A DNA stretch of 64,000 nucleotides from assembly GCF_025370255.1 (NCBI RefSeq), contig NZ_JAMTCD010000001.1:186001-250000 (forward strand), written 5' to 3'. How positions within the stretch are numbered: position 1 is the first letter of the stretch; every line of letters starts with the position of its first letter. Both the position numbers and the translations under genes were made by a program. Shown here piece by piece: positions 8,297-16,367 of this stretch. Origin of the DNA: Shewanella holmiensis. GTDB taxonomy: Bacteria; Pseudomonadota; Gammaproteobacteria; Enterobacterales; Shewanellaceae. The notes under the pieces are model-generated. The model saw only the letters and a list, made by a program, of their open reading frames with translations. It was not told the DNA's origin and ran no database searches.

Positions 8297-10168
8297 ATGG
8301 AAAGACACATCTCCCAAATGATCATGACTTTAGTCGCTATTACTACAGCACTTTTTTGCGGTTTATCGCATGCCAATGATGTTTTAACTGAGTTAAAAAA
8401 CTACGCTAGTACCCATTCTGCTGAACAAAGCATTGCTCACCTCAATCAATTCGATTTGGATAACAGTGGTTTTTCAGCTGAAGATAAAGCCAAATTTTAT
8501 TTTCAATACGGGCAGTTGTTTGAACAAACCCGCCAACTCGATTTATCAATAGCCAGCTATGATAAAGGCATTTCATATGTTGAATCGCTTCCTGTCACTG
8601 ACATTCTTATCGACAGCCATCTTGAGCGATCTTTTGCCAATTACCTTAAAACCAATGACCCTGCGGTCTATTGTATCGACAGAGTCAAAGCACTTGATTA
8701 CGCAAGGCAGCACAATAATATGGAGCTGCTCACCAAAACCCTTACCCAAAATGCTTTTTGCTATGAAGACGCGAGTAACTTTCATATTGGTATTGCGTTA
8801 CTCGATGAAGCATTAGCCATTGTCGATAAAAGCGATCATTTGAACGCTAACCGTAAAGCCATGATTTATAATGCCACAGGTAGCCTATATCGTAATATAG
8901 GTATGCACCAACAAGGTTATGATAATTTTGAAAAAGCCTATCAAACCTGGCAAACTATCAACGATAAACAAGACATGTTTAACATGCTACATAACATGTT
9001 TAGCCAGAGTATTAAATTGAGTAATTGGATACAAGCTCAAGCAAATGTCGACCAACAGTTTCAATTAGCCCATGATGCTCCAGAATTTAAAGATTTATAT
9101 TTTTTTGCCAATTTAAATGCCGGGAGATTAGGATTAAGAACCTACGATTTTCAGCAAGCGATATTTCATTTAAACAAAGCTATCGAACTCAAGCACACCA
9201 CTCAAGAACATTACTTTATTAGCAGCAGTTATTTGTTTCTCGCATTAGCCTATATGCGAAACGGTCAGGCCATACAAGCTGCCGAAATGGCACATTTATT
9301 TAAGCAAGATGGATCGTTTAGAGCTGACAAAAGTGAAATGATTTTAAAAGCTGATGCCATTATAGCTTTTGGCAATAAAGATTATTTAACAGCAACCAAT
9401 TTGTTATTTAAATTGATTGATGAAGAGCGTGAAAAAAATCAAAGCATGTTAAATAATGAAGTCATTAACTCCGCATTAAAGCATCAAAACAACGTGACCG
9501 AATTTGAAAAACAATTGTTAGTAAATAAACTGGCAATCAATGAACTCAAATTAGCGGCCATTCGAGATAAAGAACACATCAACGATTTAACCCTCACCAT
9601 CATCGCGCTACTGGCATCAACTCTGGGTATTTTGCTGATATTTTTCCTCAACACTTATAAAAAGCGCTCTCAAACTGATTTTTTAACAAAAATTGCTAAC
9701 AGAGGTTATACCTATATCAAAGGCGAGCAACTTGTTAAGCGCTGTATTAAAAAGAATAAACCTGCATCGGTGATCATTTTTGATATTGATAATTTTAAAG
9801 AGATCAATGATAAGTATGGTCATCATATTGGCGACTTAGCCATAAAGTCGCTAGCAAATAAAGCCAAAAGCAGCATCAAAAAACAAGATTTAGTCGGTCG
9901 TATAGGCGGAGAAGAATTCTTAATTGTGCTACCCAATACCTGTGAACAAGAAGCGGTAGCGATTTCGGAACGCCTCAGAAACAGCATTGCCGAAAAAACC
10001 TTTATCTTCGGAGACATAAAAATTAACTTTACCATTAGCTTGGGCGTATCAGAAATTGAGCCATCGTCCTCTGCACTGCAAGATCTTGTAATGCAAGCGG
10101 ATAAGGCCTTATATCAAGCCAAGTTTTTCGGTAAAAATAAAGTCTATTTAGCTAGACAATGTGCTTAA
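8297..10168 (+). CDS. TPR-repeat diguanylate cyclase (GGDEF), membrane bound
   Basis: 623 aa. A signal peptide (about 1-26, ending LSHA) leads into an all-helical region with tetratricopeptide-like repeats (about 40-400). A single transmembrane helix follows (about 430-450), then a C-terminal GGDEF domain (about 460-620). The active-site loop is RIGGEEF, a catalytically competent variant. The inhibitory site five residues upstream reads KKQD instead of RxxD, so product inhibition may be weakened. The layout suggests a periplasmic TPR sensor controlling cytoplasmic c-di-GMP synthesis. GAGGAA sits unusually close (3 nt) to the ATG, so the start is not certain. It appears monocistronic. Confidence 0.85.
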   Translation: MERHISQMIMTLVAITTALFCGLSHANDVLTELKNYASTHSAEQSIAHLNQFDLDNSGFSAEDKAKFYFQYGQLFEQTRQLDLSIASYDKGISYVESLPVTDILIDSHLERSFANYLKTNDPAVYCIDRVKALDYARQHNNMELLTKTLTQNAFCYEDASNFHIGIALLDEALAIVDKSDHLNANRKAMIYNATGSLYRNIGMHQQGYDNFEKAYQTWQTINDKQDMFNMLHNMFSQSIKLSNWIQAQANVDQQFQLAHDAPEFKDLYFFANLNAGRLGLRTYDFQQAIFHLNKAIELKHTTQEHYFISSSYLFLALAYMRNGQAIQAAEMAHLFKQDGSFRADKSEMILKADAIIAFGNKDYLTATNLLFKLIDEEREKNQSMLNNEVINSALKHQNNVTEFEKQLLVNKLAINELKLAAIRDKEHINDLTLTIIALLASTLGILLIFFLNTYKKRSQTDFLTKIANRGYTYIKGEQLVKRCIKKNKPASVIIFDIDNFKEINDKYGHHIGDLAIKSLANKAKSSIKKQDLVGRIGGEEFLIVLPNTCEQEAVAISERLRNSIAEKTFIFGDIKINFTISLGVSEIEPSSSALQDLVMQADKALYQAKFFGKNKVYLARQCA

Positions 10169-10306
10169 CTCCATGAGGAACAAGCAAGATACTCGGTTAA
10201 ATCATCACCAGCATTTCTTTAGAGGTCCAATATCAGGGTTAATTGCTTCCTATTTTCAGAGTAAATTCTGTTAAACTAAGCAGCAAAGCTGATTATTGGA
10301 ACGCGA

Positions 10307-11134
10307 ATGTTAGGTACTCTGTCAAAACTTAAAACAACACTAAATGATGTCAATGAAGTGCAATATCAATTGCCCGTAGGTGATGCACTTGTTGCCCTTA
10401 ACCCATTAATAGGTAAATCGCTAACTTTAACCCACACGGGTAATATTTTTTGTTGTAATTGTGGGAAAAAAACCAAAAAAAGTTATTCCCAAGGCCACTG
10501 TTATGTGTGTATGCAAAAGCTTGCTAGCTGTGATATGTGCATAATGAAACCAGAAACCTGCCACTTTGATCAAGGCACTTGCCGCGAGCCGGAATGGGCG
10601 AAAAGTCACTGCTTTGTTCCACATTATGTCTATTTATCAAATACTTCCGGTATCAAAGTGGGTATCACCCGTCATAGCCAAATTCCGACACGCTGGATTG
10701 ATCAAGGTGCCACCCAGGGACTCCCAATATTCAAAGTGGCGACACGTAAATTATCTGGACTAATCGAAATTGAATTAGCTAAATTCATTAATGATAAAAC
10801 GCACTGGCAAGCCATGCTTAAAGGTCATAACGATGATGTGGATTTAGTGTCCCAGGCGGCAACGCTTATTCCTTTAATAGAACAAAAACTACAACAGATT
10901 GCAGCGCAATATGATGATGTTGTGATAGAGCGCTTAGACTCGAATATTCAGGCTATTCAATATCCTATTGAGCAATTTCCAGTCAAAGTTAAGTCGCATA
11001 ATTTTGATAAAGTGGCTGAGGTCAGCGGTATTTTACAAGGTATTAAAGGCCAATATTTATTGTTTGATACTGGCGTGATTAATATTCGCAAGTTTGGATC
11101 ATACGAAGTTGAAGTTAGCCACGACAGCATTTAA
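10307..11134 (+). CDS. DUF2797 domain protein with cysteine cluster
   Basis: 275 aa. The N-terminal half is rich in cysteines spaced like zinc ligands: CCNCG near residue 49, CYVC, CDMC, then single Cys at CHFDQGTC. It is followed by a YVYLSNTSGIKVGITR stretch and RWIDQGA, which recall the GIY-YIG/T5orf172 style of fold and are conserved in DUF2797 proteins. No function is established for the family. The gene stands alone on the plus strand with its own upstream region, convergent with the DUF4136 lipoprotein gene. A nuclease or nucleic-acid-binding role is only a possibility. Confidence 0.7.
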   Translation: MLGTLSKLKTTLNDVNEVQYQLPVGDALVALNPLIGKSLTLTHTGNIFCCNCGKKTKKSYSQGHCYVCMQKLASCDMCIMKPETCHFDQGTCREPEWAKSHCFVPHYVYLSNTSGIKVGITRHSQIPTRWIDQGATQGLPIFKVATRKLSGLIEIELAKFINDKTHWQAMLKGHNDDVDLVSQAATLIPLIEQKLQQIAAQYDDVVIERLDSNIQAIQYPIEQFPVKVKSHNFDKVAEVSGILQGIKGQYLLFDTGVINIRKFGSYEVEVSHDSI

Positions 11135-11192
11135 TTCTGCAGGTTGCCAAATCGGTAAACAGTCATAAAGGTGTGCCTTTTTGCGATTGAAA

Positions 11193-11234
11193 TACCAATC
11201 AGTATAACTGATGACATAATTATACTGATTGGTA
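11193..11234. repeat. 15-bp-arm palindrome between convergent genes
   Basis: TACCAATCAGTATAA (11193-11207) and its exact complement (11220-11234) flank a 12-nt loop. It sits 59 bp after the DUF2797 stop and 12 bp after the DUF4136 stop. There is no T-run, so it may be a bidirectional hairpin protecting 3' ends, or one copy of a dispersed palindromic repeat. Confidence 0.6.
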
Positions 11235-11245
11235 ATATTCAAAGA

Positions 11246-11806
11246 CTACCTAGACGGAATCGCGCTCAGCATCACTTTGGATAAATCATCAAATCGCTCC
11301 GCTCTTTTATCAACACTTTTATTATGATCAATAAATCCTTGAGCCAATACCCGCCAGTAAGGCTCTTTAACTAAAGGATTAAAAAACGCTATCAGCACAG
11401 AGCCTTTCTCGAGATTGTTATCAACGCCATGTGTTGACAAGCCTGGCACTAACCCTGCTTTAGCTAATATCTCTGTATCACTCATTTCAGACTCTAATGC
11501 CATGCCAAATCCAATCAGCATTTGCGGAGAGTCAGTCAAAGCCACTTGTGTATAACCCTTTGCAGCCATCACTTTATTAACAGATTGACGCAAATGGTCA
11601 CGTAATGATTCTTCATCTTGTTTATTTTTAGTATGGACAGAAAACATAGTTTGATGCCAAGCATAGGTTGCTGACACTAGCGAAACATCGCCACTGGTCA
11701 CCATGGTGATTCGGTTTGCAAGGGCTGGCTCAAGGTCCTTGGTTGTACAGGCCGAAACGATAACAAGGCACAAACTGAAGATAACTCGATTTACATTTTT
11801 TAACAT
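11246..11806 (-). CDS. DUF4136 lipoprotein
   Basis: 186 aa from the ATG at 11806, chosen because GGA lies 9 nt upstream; an in-frame TTG 9 bp earlier is too close to that site. The signal sequence ends in a lipobox (Ile-Val-Ser-Ala-Cys, Cys about residue 20), predicting outer-membrane anchoring. The body shows the DUF4136 pattern: a Tyr-Ala-Trp-His motif near the start, an amphipathic helix around LRQSVNKVMAAKGY and an AYWR-like strand near the C terminus (EPYWRVLAQG). The function is unknown. It is monocistronic and convergent with the DUF2797 gene. Confidence 0.75.
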   Translation of the reverse strand: MLKNVNRVIFSLCLVIVSACTTKDLEPALANRITMVTSGDVSLVSATYAWHQTMFSVHTKNKQDEESLRDHLRQSVNKVMAAKGYTQVALTDSPQMLIGFGMALESEMSDTEILAKAGLVPGLSTHGVDNNLEKGSVLIAFFNPLVKEPYWRVLAQGFIDHNKSVDKRAERFDDLSKVMLSAIPSR

Positions 11807-12137
11807 CAATAACAATCCTTTATAATGACATTTTTAAGATAGTGAACAAACATTTATAAAGCTTGACGCTGTTGGCTGATTAGGTATTTTTGCGATAAAG
11901 TTATCAATGAGAACTGCACAAATATAGTGCAGCCAATTCGTAACAATAAACAGTCACACACTGTAAAAACAACCTTAAAATTTACACAGTTCCTCATAAT
12001 AAGCTAACCCGTTCAATCCGAGATAACAACGTTTAATTCAATCCGCAAACTCGCTACACATTTTATTAGATTGTCATTAAGTAACCCGCTAGAATGCCTG
12101 CCATCATAATTTATTATTTGAGTAAGCTTACAGCACC
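11807..12137. other. Divergent intergenic region, 331 bp
   Basis: This region lies between the DUF4136 lipoprotein gene and the LysE-type gene and must hold both promoters. It is AT-rich. I find no convincing -35/-10 pair, operator or RNA element, and no coding potential. Confidence 0.4.
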
Positions 12138-12737
12138 ATGGAACTGATCTTTGCCATTGCTTTATTTGCTTTTTCTTCAGGTATCACTCCTGGTCCTAAT
12201 AACATCATGTTGATGACTTCTGGAGTTAACTTCGGTATTAAGCAAAGTGTGCCTCATCTGTTAGGTATTAGCCTAGGCTTTCCCGCAATGATCCTTGCGG
12301 TAGGTTTAGGTATGAGCGCGGTATTTCAAGCCTATCCTATACTGCACACAGTGATTAAAGTCCTTGGTATAATTTACTTATTGTATCTTTCATGGTTGAT
12401 TGCTAATAGCAGCAGTAAAATGGAAGGAAAAAAAGTCAGTAAGCCTTTTAGTTTCATTCAAGCCGCTGCATTTCAATGGGTTAACCCTAAAGGTTGGATT
12501 ATGGCAGTTGGCGCTATTGCTACCTTTACTTCGGTGAATCAAGCTCTTACCCCTCAAATTATCACTATTGCCAGCGTGTTTTTATGCGTAGCTTTTCCCT
12601 GTGCGATTGTATGGTTAAGTTTTGGCGTTGCTTTAAAACGTATTTTAAAGAATGAGCGTCAACAGCGTATTTTTAACGTCAGTATGGCAATATTACTAGT
12701 CGCATCCATTATTCCAATGGTCATTCCAAATCACTAA
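12138..12737 (+). CDS. LysE/RhtB family amino-acid exporter
   Basis: 199 aa, the normal family length, with about six hydrophobic segments. The N-terminal signature GITPGPNNIML (residues 16-26) and the central motif FQWVNPKGWIMA are hallmarks of LysE/RhtB proteins, which export amino acids or derivatives across the inner membrane. The substrate cannot be read from sequence. The next gene (DUF1415) starts 16 bp after the stop, so they probably form an operon. No strong Shine-Dalgarno sequence precedes the ATG. Confidence 0.85.
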   Translation: MELIFAIALFAFSSGITPGPNNIMLMTSGVNFGIKQSVPHLLGISLGFPAMILAVGLGMSAVFQAYPILHTVIKVLGIIYLLYLSWLIANSSSKMEGKKVSKPFSFIQAAAFQWVNPKGWIMAVGAIATFTSVNQALTPQIITIASVFLCVAFPCAIVWLSFGVALKRILKNERQQRIFNVSMAILLVASIIPMVIPNH

Positions 12738-12753
12738 TGCTTTAGGCCCAATT

Positions 12754-13299
12754 ATGACTGATCTTCACCCTTGCATCGCGGAATCTGAAAACTGGGTCAA
12801 ACAAGTAATTATGAAGTACAACATCTGCCCCTTTGCTCGACGGGAAGTTGAACGCAGCAGTATACGATATCACGCCTGTGAACAAACAAAAGTCAAAGCT
12901 GTGCTGCAAGCATTTATCGGCGAATGCAAACTGCTTGAAAAAACGCCAAAAATTGAAACAACGCTATTCATTTTACCGCGGGGCTTTGAAGGCTTTTATT
13001 CGTATCTTGATCTGGTTGATTCTGCCAACGATATATTAGTGCAACATGACTTTGAAGGTGTTTTTCAGATTGCCAGTTTTCATCCAGACTATTGTTTTGA
13101 TGGCGAACCACAGGACAGTGCTGCAAATTATACCAATCGTGCGCCCTACCCGACCTTACATATTATTCGTGAAGCAAGCATGGAATTAGCCTTGGCTAGT
13201 TATGATGACCCAGAATCAATTCCACAGCGAAATATCGCGTTTGCAGAGCGTAAAGGAACGGACTTTTTCATCAAATTACTTGAGCAGTGCAAGCGTTAA
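12754..13299 (+). CDS. DUF1415 family protein
   Basis: 181 aa soluble protein. Conserved features of DUF1415 are present: a Cys-Pro-Phe-Ala motif near residue 26 (YNICPFARREVE), the FILPRGFEGF strand, and FHPDYCFDG with a Pro/Asn-rich AANYTNRAPYPTLHIIRE segment. Two conserved cysteines and histidines suggest a metal or redox site, but no function is known. It is translated right after the LysE-type exporter, and a strong terminator follows at 13349-13383. Confidence 0.8.
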   Translation: MTDLHPCIAESENWVKQVIMKYNICPFARREVERSSIRYHACEQTKVKAVLQAFIGECKLLEKTPKIETTLFILPRGFEGFYSYLDLVDSANDILVQHDFEGVFQIASFHPDYCFDGEPQDSAANYTNRAPYPTLHIIREASMELALASYDDPESIPQRNIAFAERKGTDFFIKLLEQCKR

Positions 13300-13348
13300 T
13301 AGATTCTAATTAGTTATAGATTAACGAAAGTGATTATTAATCTTCAGA

Positions 13349-13383
13349 AACAACTAAGGGCTGCAAAGCAGCCCTTAGTTGTT
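13349..13383 (+). terminator. Terminator after DUF1415, probably bidirectional
   Basis: A perfect 16-bp stem (AACAACTAAGGGCTGC 13349-13364 with its complement 13368-13383) closes on an AAA loop. It is placed between the plus-strand DUF1415 gene and the convergent remnant that ends at 13406, so it can serve both. Confidence 0.8.
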
Positions 13384-13405
13384 ATCAACGTCTCACATCA
13401 ACAGC

Positions 13406-13575
13406 TTAGAAAGCTTCATTCACATTAAAATAAAAGCCTGAATCACCTTTACCATAAGCCAAATCTAAGCGTAAATTCACTTTAGGCTTCACTTCTAAAC
13501 GGTAACCAACACCCATGTTAGGCAGAAGATGGTCAAAGCTTAACTCATCAATTGAGTCTGCAATCGTGCCGGTGC
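13406..13575 (-). pseudogene. 3' remnant of an Omp85/D15-type outer-membrane protein gene
   Basis: About 55 codons of a beta-barrel C terminus remain. The frame reads GTGTIADSIDELSFDHLLPN, then a strand with VGYRLEV, then VNLRLDLAYGKGDSGFYF, and ends NVNEAF with the terminal Phe needed for Bam recognition. This matches the last strands of BamA/TamA-like surface-antigen proteins. No start codon or upstream part of such a protein exists: at about 13575-13582 the frame runs into the alpha/beta-hydrolase remnant in a different register. It looks like the downstream end of a deletion. Confidence 0.75.
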
Positions 13576-13785
13576 CACAAAACCATGTAGCAATAGAATA
13601 GCGGGCGCAGAGGTGTCGCCACCTTGCCAATAATGTAGCTCACCGCCCTCTTTTAGCGCGATTTCTTGCCGTTCAAACCCTGCATTAGCGACTGTGCGTT
13701 GTTGATGGTGATCAACAACACCAACAATGCTACAACCACTCAGTAGAATAATGAATAAGCTAACACCGATGAGTTTTTTCAACAT
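13576..13785 (-). pseudogene. 5' remnant of an alpha/beta-hydrolase lipoprotein gene
   Basis: From ATG 13785 the frame encodes a lipoprotein signal (lipobox Leu-Leu-Ser-Gly-Cys, Cys 18) and then the first strand of an alpha/beta hydrolase ending APAILLLHGF, where the oxyanion-hole HGF/G motif normally sits. Right after HGF the sequence switches to the Omp85-like C terminus in another frame and stops after 12 unrelated codons. The catalytic Ser/Asp/His part is gone, so it cannot be a working hydrolase. The ATG overlaps the TGA of the upstream outer-membrane protein gene (TGATG). Confidence 0.75.
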
Positions 13786-14639
13786 CAAAATCTATAACCT
13801 ATGCCAGCCATAAAGCTTTTACGTGTCCCTAAACCACCTTCGAGTAAAAGATCAAAACCTTTTCCAAGTGTGATTTGGCCGCCAATCAAGCCATTCCATT
13901 TATTAGCTAGATGTTGGTTCACTTCAAATTTTCCACTCGCGATAGGTACGCCAATGTCGGCCAAATTGCCACTAAAGTTTTGCTCCACATCTTGGTACAT
14001 AGCACCAATCCATACCTGAGTGTTATGGTTAGCTATTTTAAATTGATAGCCAACACGCGGTGAAACCACGATTGAACTAATTTCCCCATCCAAAATATCT
14101 AAATCGGTATTGGTGTAATTAACATCAAGTAAAGCAAACCAATTGCCAATCCCACCTGCGATCGTGCCCCCTCCGCCATAGGTTAAGCCTTCAAAGTCTA
14201 GAATAAAATCAAATGGAGCTGATTCTACAGGTTTAAATGGCGGTGGTAATGCAAGGTTTACCGTCACATTAGCAACACTGCTGCCTTTGGTTTTACCGAT
14301 AATGCCGTAAAAATTTAAAAACGGTAGCACCCACATATCGGCGCGAAACGTCGTGGTATCCGACTCTTGAATTGCTTCACTGCCTTTAATCGAGACGAGA
14401 TCATCAACAAGTCCTAAGCCGGAAAAGGTTACACTCTCAACCACCAAAGGCTGTTCCATGGTCATATAGGTCGCGCCAAAACCAAACGGCAAAGGTAGCT
14501 CATACCCCCTGTCTATCGCTTCTTGAGCCCAAACAGGAAAAGTTCGCTCATACTTTTTGGGCACTTCAATTTCGCTATCGTTCGCGAAACATAAGCTAGG
14601 AAAAAATACGATGGCTGAAGCCAAAGAAATCTTATACAT
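13785..14639 (-). CDS. Outer-membrane beta-barrel protein of unknown function
   Basis: 284 aa from the ATG at 14639, preceded by AAGG at 5-nt spacing; a TTG 42 bp further upstream lacks a site. A signal peptide (ending LCFA) leads to a mature protein of alternating amphipathic strands with aromatic girdles, ending in Gly-Ile-Gly-Tyr-Arg-Phe, the terminal Phe signature of Bam-inserted barrels. A Pro-rich loop (LALPPPFKPVE) lies in the middle. I do not recognise a named family; it resembles conserved Shewanella/Vibrio envelope proteins. It is translationally coupled to the truncated hydrolase gene downstream, a relic of an intact operon. Confidence 0.7.
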   Translation of the reverse strand: MYKISLASAIVFFPSLCFANDSEIEVPKKYERTFPVWAQEAIDRGYELPLPFGFGATYMTMEQPLVVESVTFSGLGLVDDLVSIKGSEAIQESDTTTFRADMWVLPFLNFYGIIGKTKGSSVANVTVNLALPPPFKPVESAPFDFILDFEGLTYGGGGTIAGGIGNWFALLDVNYTNTDLDILDGEISSIVVSPRVGYQFKIANHNTQVWIGAMYQDVEQNFSGNLADIGVPIASGKFEVNQHLANKWNGLIGGQITLGKGFDLLLEGGLGTRKSFMAGIGYRF

Positions 14640-15275
14640 AAATACCTTATACGGCAGAATTGAGATTAAATAAGAACCCAATGTGCCAATAAAAGGCTCA
14701 AATTTGTGTTTGTTGTTATGAAATTTGATTCAATAAGTGCTATCTAAGAATAACCAAAGCTTAAATTATGTGAATTATTACCTAATATCAACATCCGGCT
14801 ATTCATAGTTGAGATACTTAAAAATATTTAGCTAAAAATAACAAAGGCATAAGCTGATGTTGTTGGCTTAGAAAATGATTATTTATAAGAAAATACTTTT
14901 GAACTCACAAATAAACAACATCTTCCGCATCAAAAAACCAAGCACTTTACTGAGACGCTGGTTAATAAACATAATAAGCTATTAACGCAGTAAAATGGCC
15001 AACAAACACTGTCAGAAGGGTTCGGCTAAAGCGAATTAAGCTTTGGTTAGTTATCCTATTAAGTGACTTTTCAGTACCACTGATTAAAATAATAACCCTT
15101 TGATATTATTATGAATAACTTACACTGGTTAATTTAATTACAAAGACCTGTTTTCGGTGGTAAGCCCATAGAGATGCTTGCATCATGAATAAGATACATA
15201 TCGCTGGATTAATAAGTATCTGGACATATTGATAATTAGAAGCAAAGGTGCAAATAATCAGCGCGATATAGGCTT
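14640..15275. other. Non-coding AT-rich region, 636 bp
   Basis: This lies between the outer-membrane protein gene and the small membrane protein gene. It has no frame with coding character, no clear hairpin and no recognisable mobile-element end. Together with the neighbouring fused remnants it suggests a locus undergoing decay. Only a promoter for the minus-strand gene starting at 14639 is expected here, and I cannot place it with confidence. Confidence 0.4.
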
Positions 15276-15509
15276 TTAATTACGGGTAAACTTACTTTTA
15301 AACCAGTCAATAGTGGCAATTTGTTTGGTTTGTGACAAACCAAAATAAATACAAATCCACGGAGAAATCAGTAAAAACCACGGCAGTCCCGCGGTTGATC
15401 GCCCGCTAAATAGAAGGTATAGAAAGCCGCCGTACATTACGATGACGCCTAATATGCCTACCACCAGCATAACCTTTTTAATCCACAGCTCTAACATTGA
15501 AATGTTCAC
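15276..15509 (-). CDS. Small membrane protein, hypothetical
   Basis: 77 aa from GTG 15509, which has AAGGG six nt upstream; an ATG twelve bases further in (15497) is the alternative. Two hydrophobic segments are visible (about VMLVVGILGVIVMYGGFLYL and LPWFLLISPWICIYFGL), separated by a short charged turn (SGRSTAG). The tail is basic. No family is recognised. It faces the same way as the catabolic operon but lies beyond that operon's terminator (15548-15570), so it is a separate unit. Confidence 0.5.
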   Translation of the reverse strand: MNISMLELWIKKVMLVVGILGVIVMYGGFLYLLFSGRSTAGLPWFLLISPWICIYFGLSQTKQIATIDWFKSKFTRN

Positions 15510-15547
15510 TTTTCGCCCTTTTTTAAAAGTATCAATACTCACAGCAA

Positions 15548-15570
15548 AAAGCCGAGCTAAGCTCGGCTTT
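15548..15570 (-). terminator. Terminator of the branched-chain degradation operon
   Basis: A 10-bp stem (AAAGCCGAGC 15548-15557 / GCTCGGCTTT 15561-15570) with a 3-nt loop is followed on the minus strand by TTTTTG. It lies 27 bp after the last gene of the operon. Confidence 0.85.
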
Positions 15571-15596
15571 GTGTAACGATAATACCACGCTTAAGA

Positions 15597-16355
15597 TTAC
15601 AAGCGAATACCGCCATCAATTTCAAATACACGACCGTTTACATAGTCGTTTTCAATAATAAAACGCACAGTAGAAGCTATTTCATGAGCTTCACCTAAAC
15701 GTCCTACTGGTACCATTTTCTCTAAACGCTCTAACGCTTCAGGCTTCATGGCTGCGGTCATTTCGGTAGCAATAACACCAGGAGCAACTGCCGCTGCGCG
15801 AATATTGTAACGAGCTAACTCTTTAGCCCAACCTACTGCCATTGCCGCTACTCCCGCCTTTGAAGCAGAATAATTGGACTGCCCCATATTGCCGGCTTTG
15901 GCTAAGCTCGAAATGTTGATGATCACGCCTTGCTGAGCGGTTTCAATCATGACTGCAGCGGCTTCACGACCACATAAAAAGGTGCCGGTTAAATTAACGT
16001 TGATCACTGACTGGAACTTTTCAAAAGACATACGGTCAACCACTTTACCGTCTTTAGCCTTAACCATTAGTCCATCACGTAAAATACCAGCGTTATTGAT
16101 TAACACATTAATATGACCAAAGTCTTCACGAATAAAATTAAAACCCGCTACTACATCTTCTTCGTCGGTAATGTCAAACGCATAGCCTTGCACTTCAGTC
16201 GTGGCACCTAAATCAGCACACGCTTGCTCAAGTTTTTGTTGGTCTACATCGATAAGCGCCAATTTTGCACCTTGGGCCGCTAAATCATGCGCCATGGCAA
16301 GACCCAATCCACCCGCGCCACCTGTGATGACGACAACCTTATCTTTTAATTCCAT
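15597..16355 (-). CDS. SDR dehydrogenase, likely 3-hydroxy-2-methylbutyryl-CoA dehydrogenase
   Basis: 252 aa classical short-chain dehydrogenase. The cofactor motif is TGGAGGLG (residues 11-18), followed by NNAG. Catalytic residues are Ser in INISSLAKAG and Tyr-x-x-x-Lys in YSASK. It is the last gene of a seven-gene branched-chain acyl-CoA operon; in Shewanella the gene in this position is called ivdG and is assigned to isoleucine breakdown (oxidation of 2-methyl-3-hydroxybutyryl-CoA), from memory of that literature. Sequence alone cannot exclude a 3-oxoacyl-ACP/CoA reductase. It lies 12 bp after mmsB. Confidence 0.8.
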   Translation of the reverse strand: MELKDKVVVITGGAGGLGLAMAHDLAAQGAKLALIDVDQQKLEQACADLGATTEVQGYAFDITDEEDVVAGFNFIREDFGHINVLINNAGILRDGLMVKAKDGKVVDRMSFEKFQSVINVNLTGTFLCGREAAAVMIETAQQGVIINISSLAKAGNMGQSNYSASKAGVAAMAVGWAKELARYNIRAAAVAPGVIATEMTAAMKPEALERLEKMVPVGRLGEAHEIASTVRFIIENDYVNGRVFEIDGGIRL

Positions 16356-16367
16356 TACCGGATCCTT

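Noticed and set aside
15181..15232. A short plus-strand frame in the 14.6-15.3 kb gap
   Set aside because: Fewer than 20 codons, no ribosome site, and nothing recognisable.
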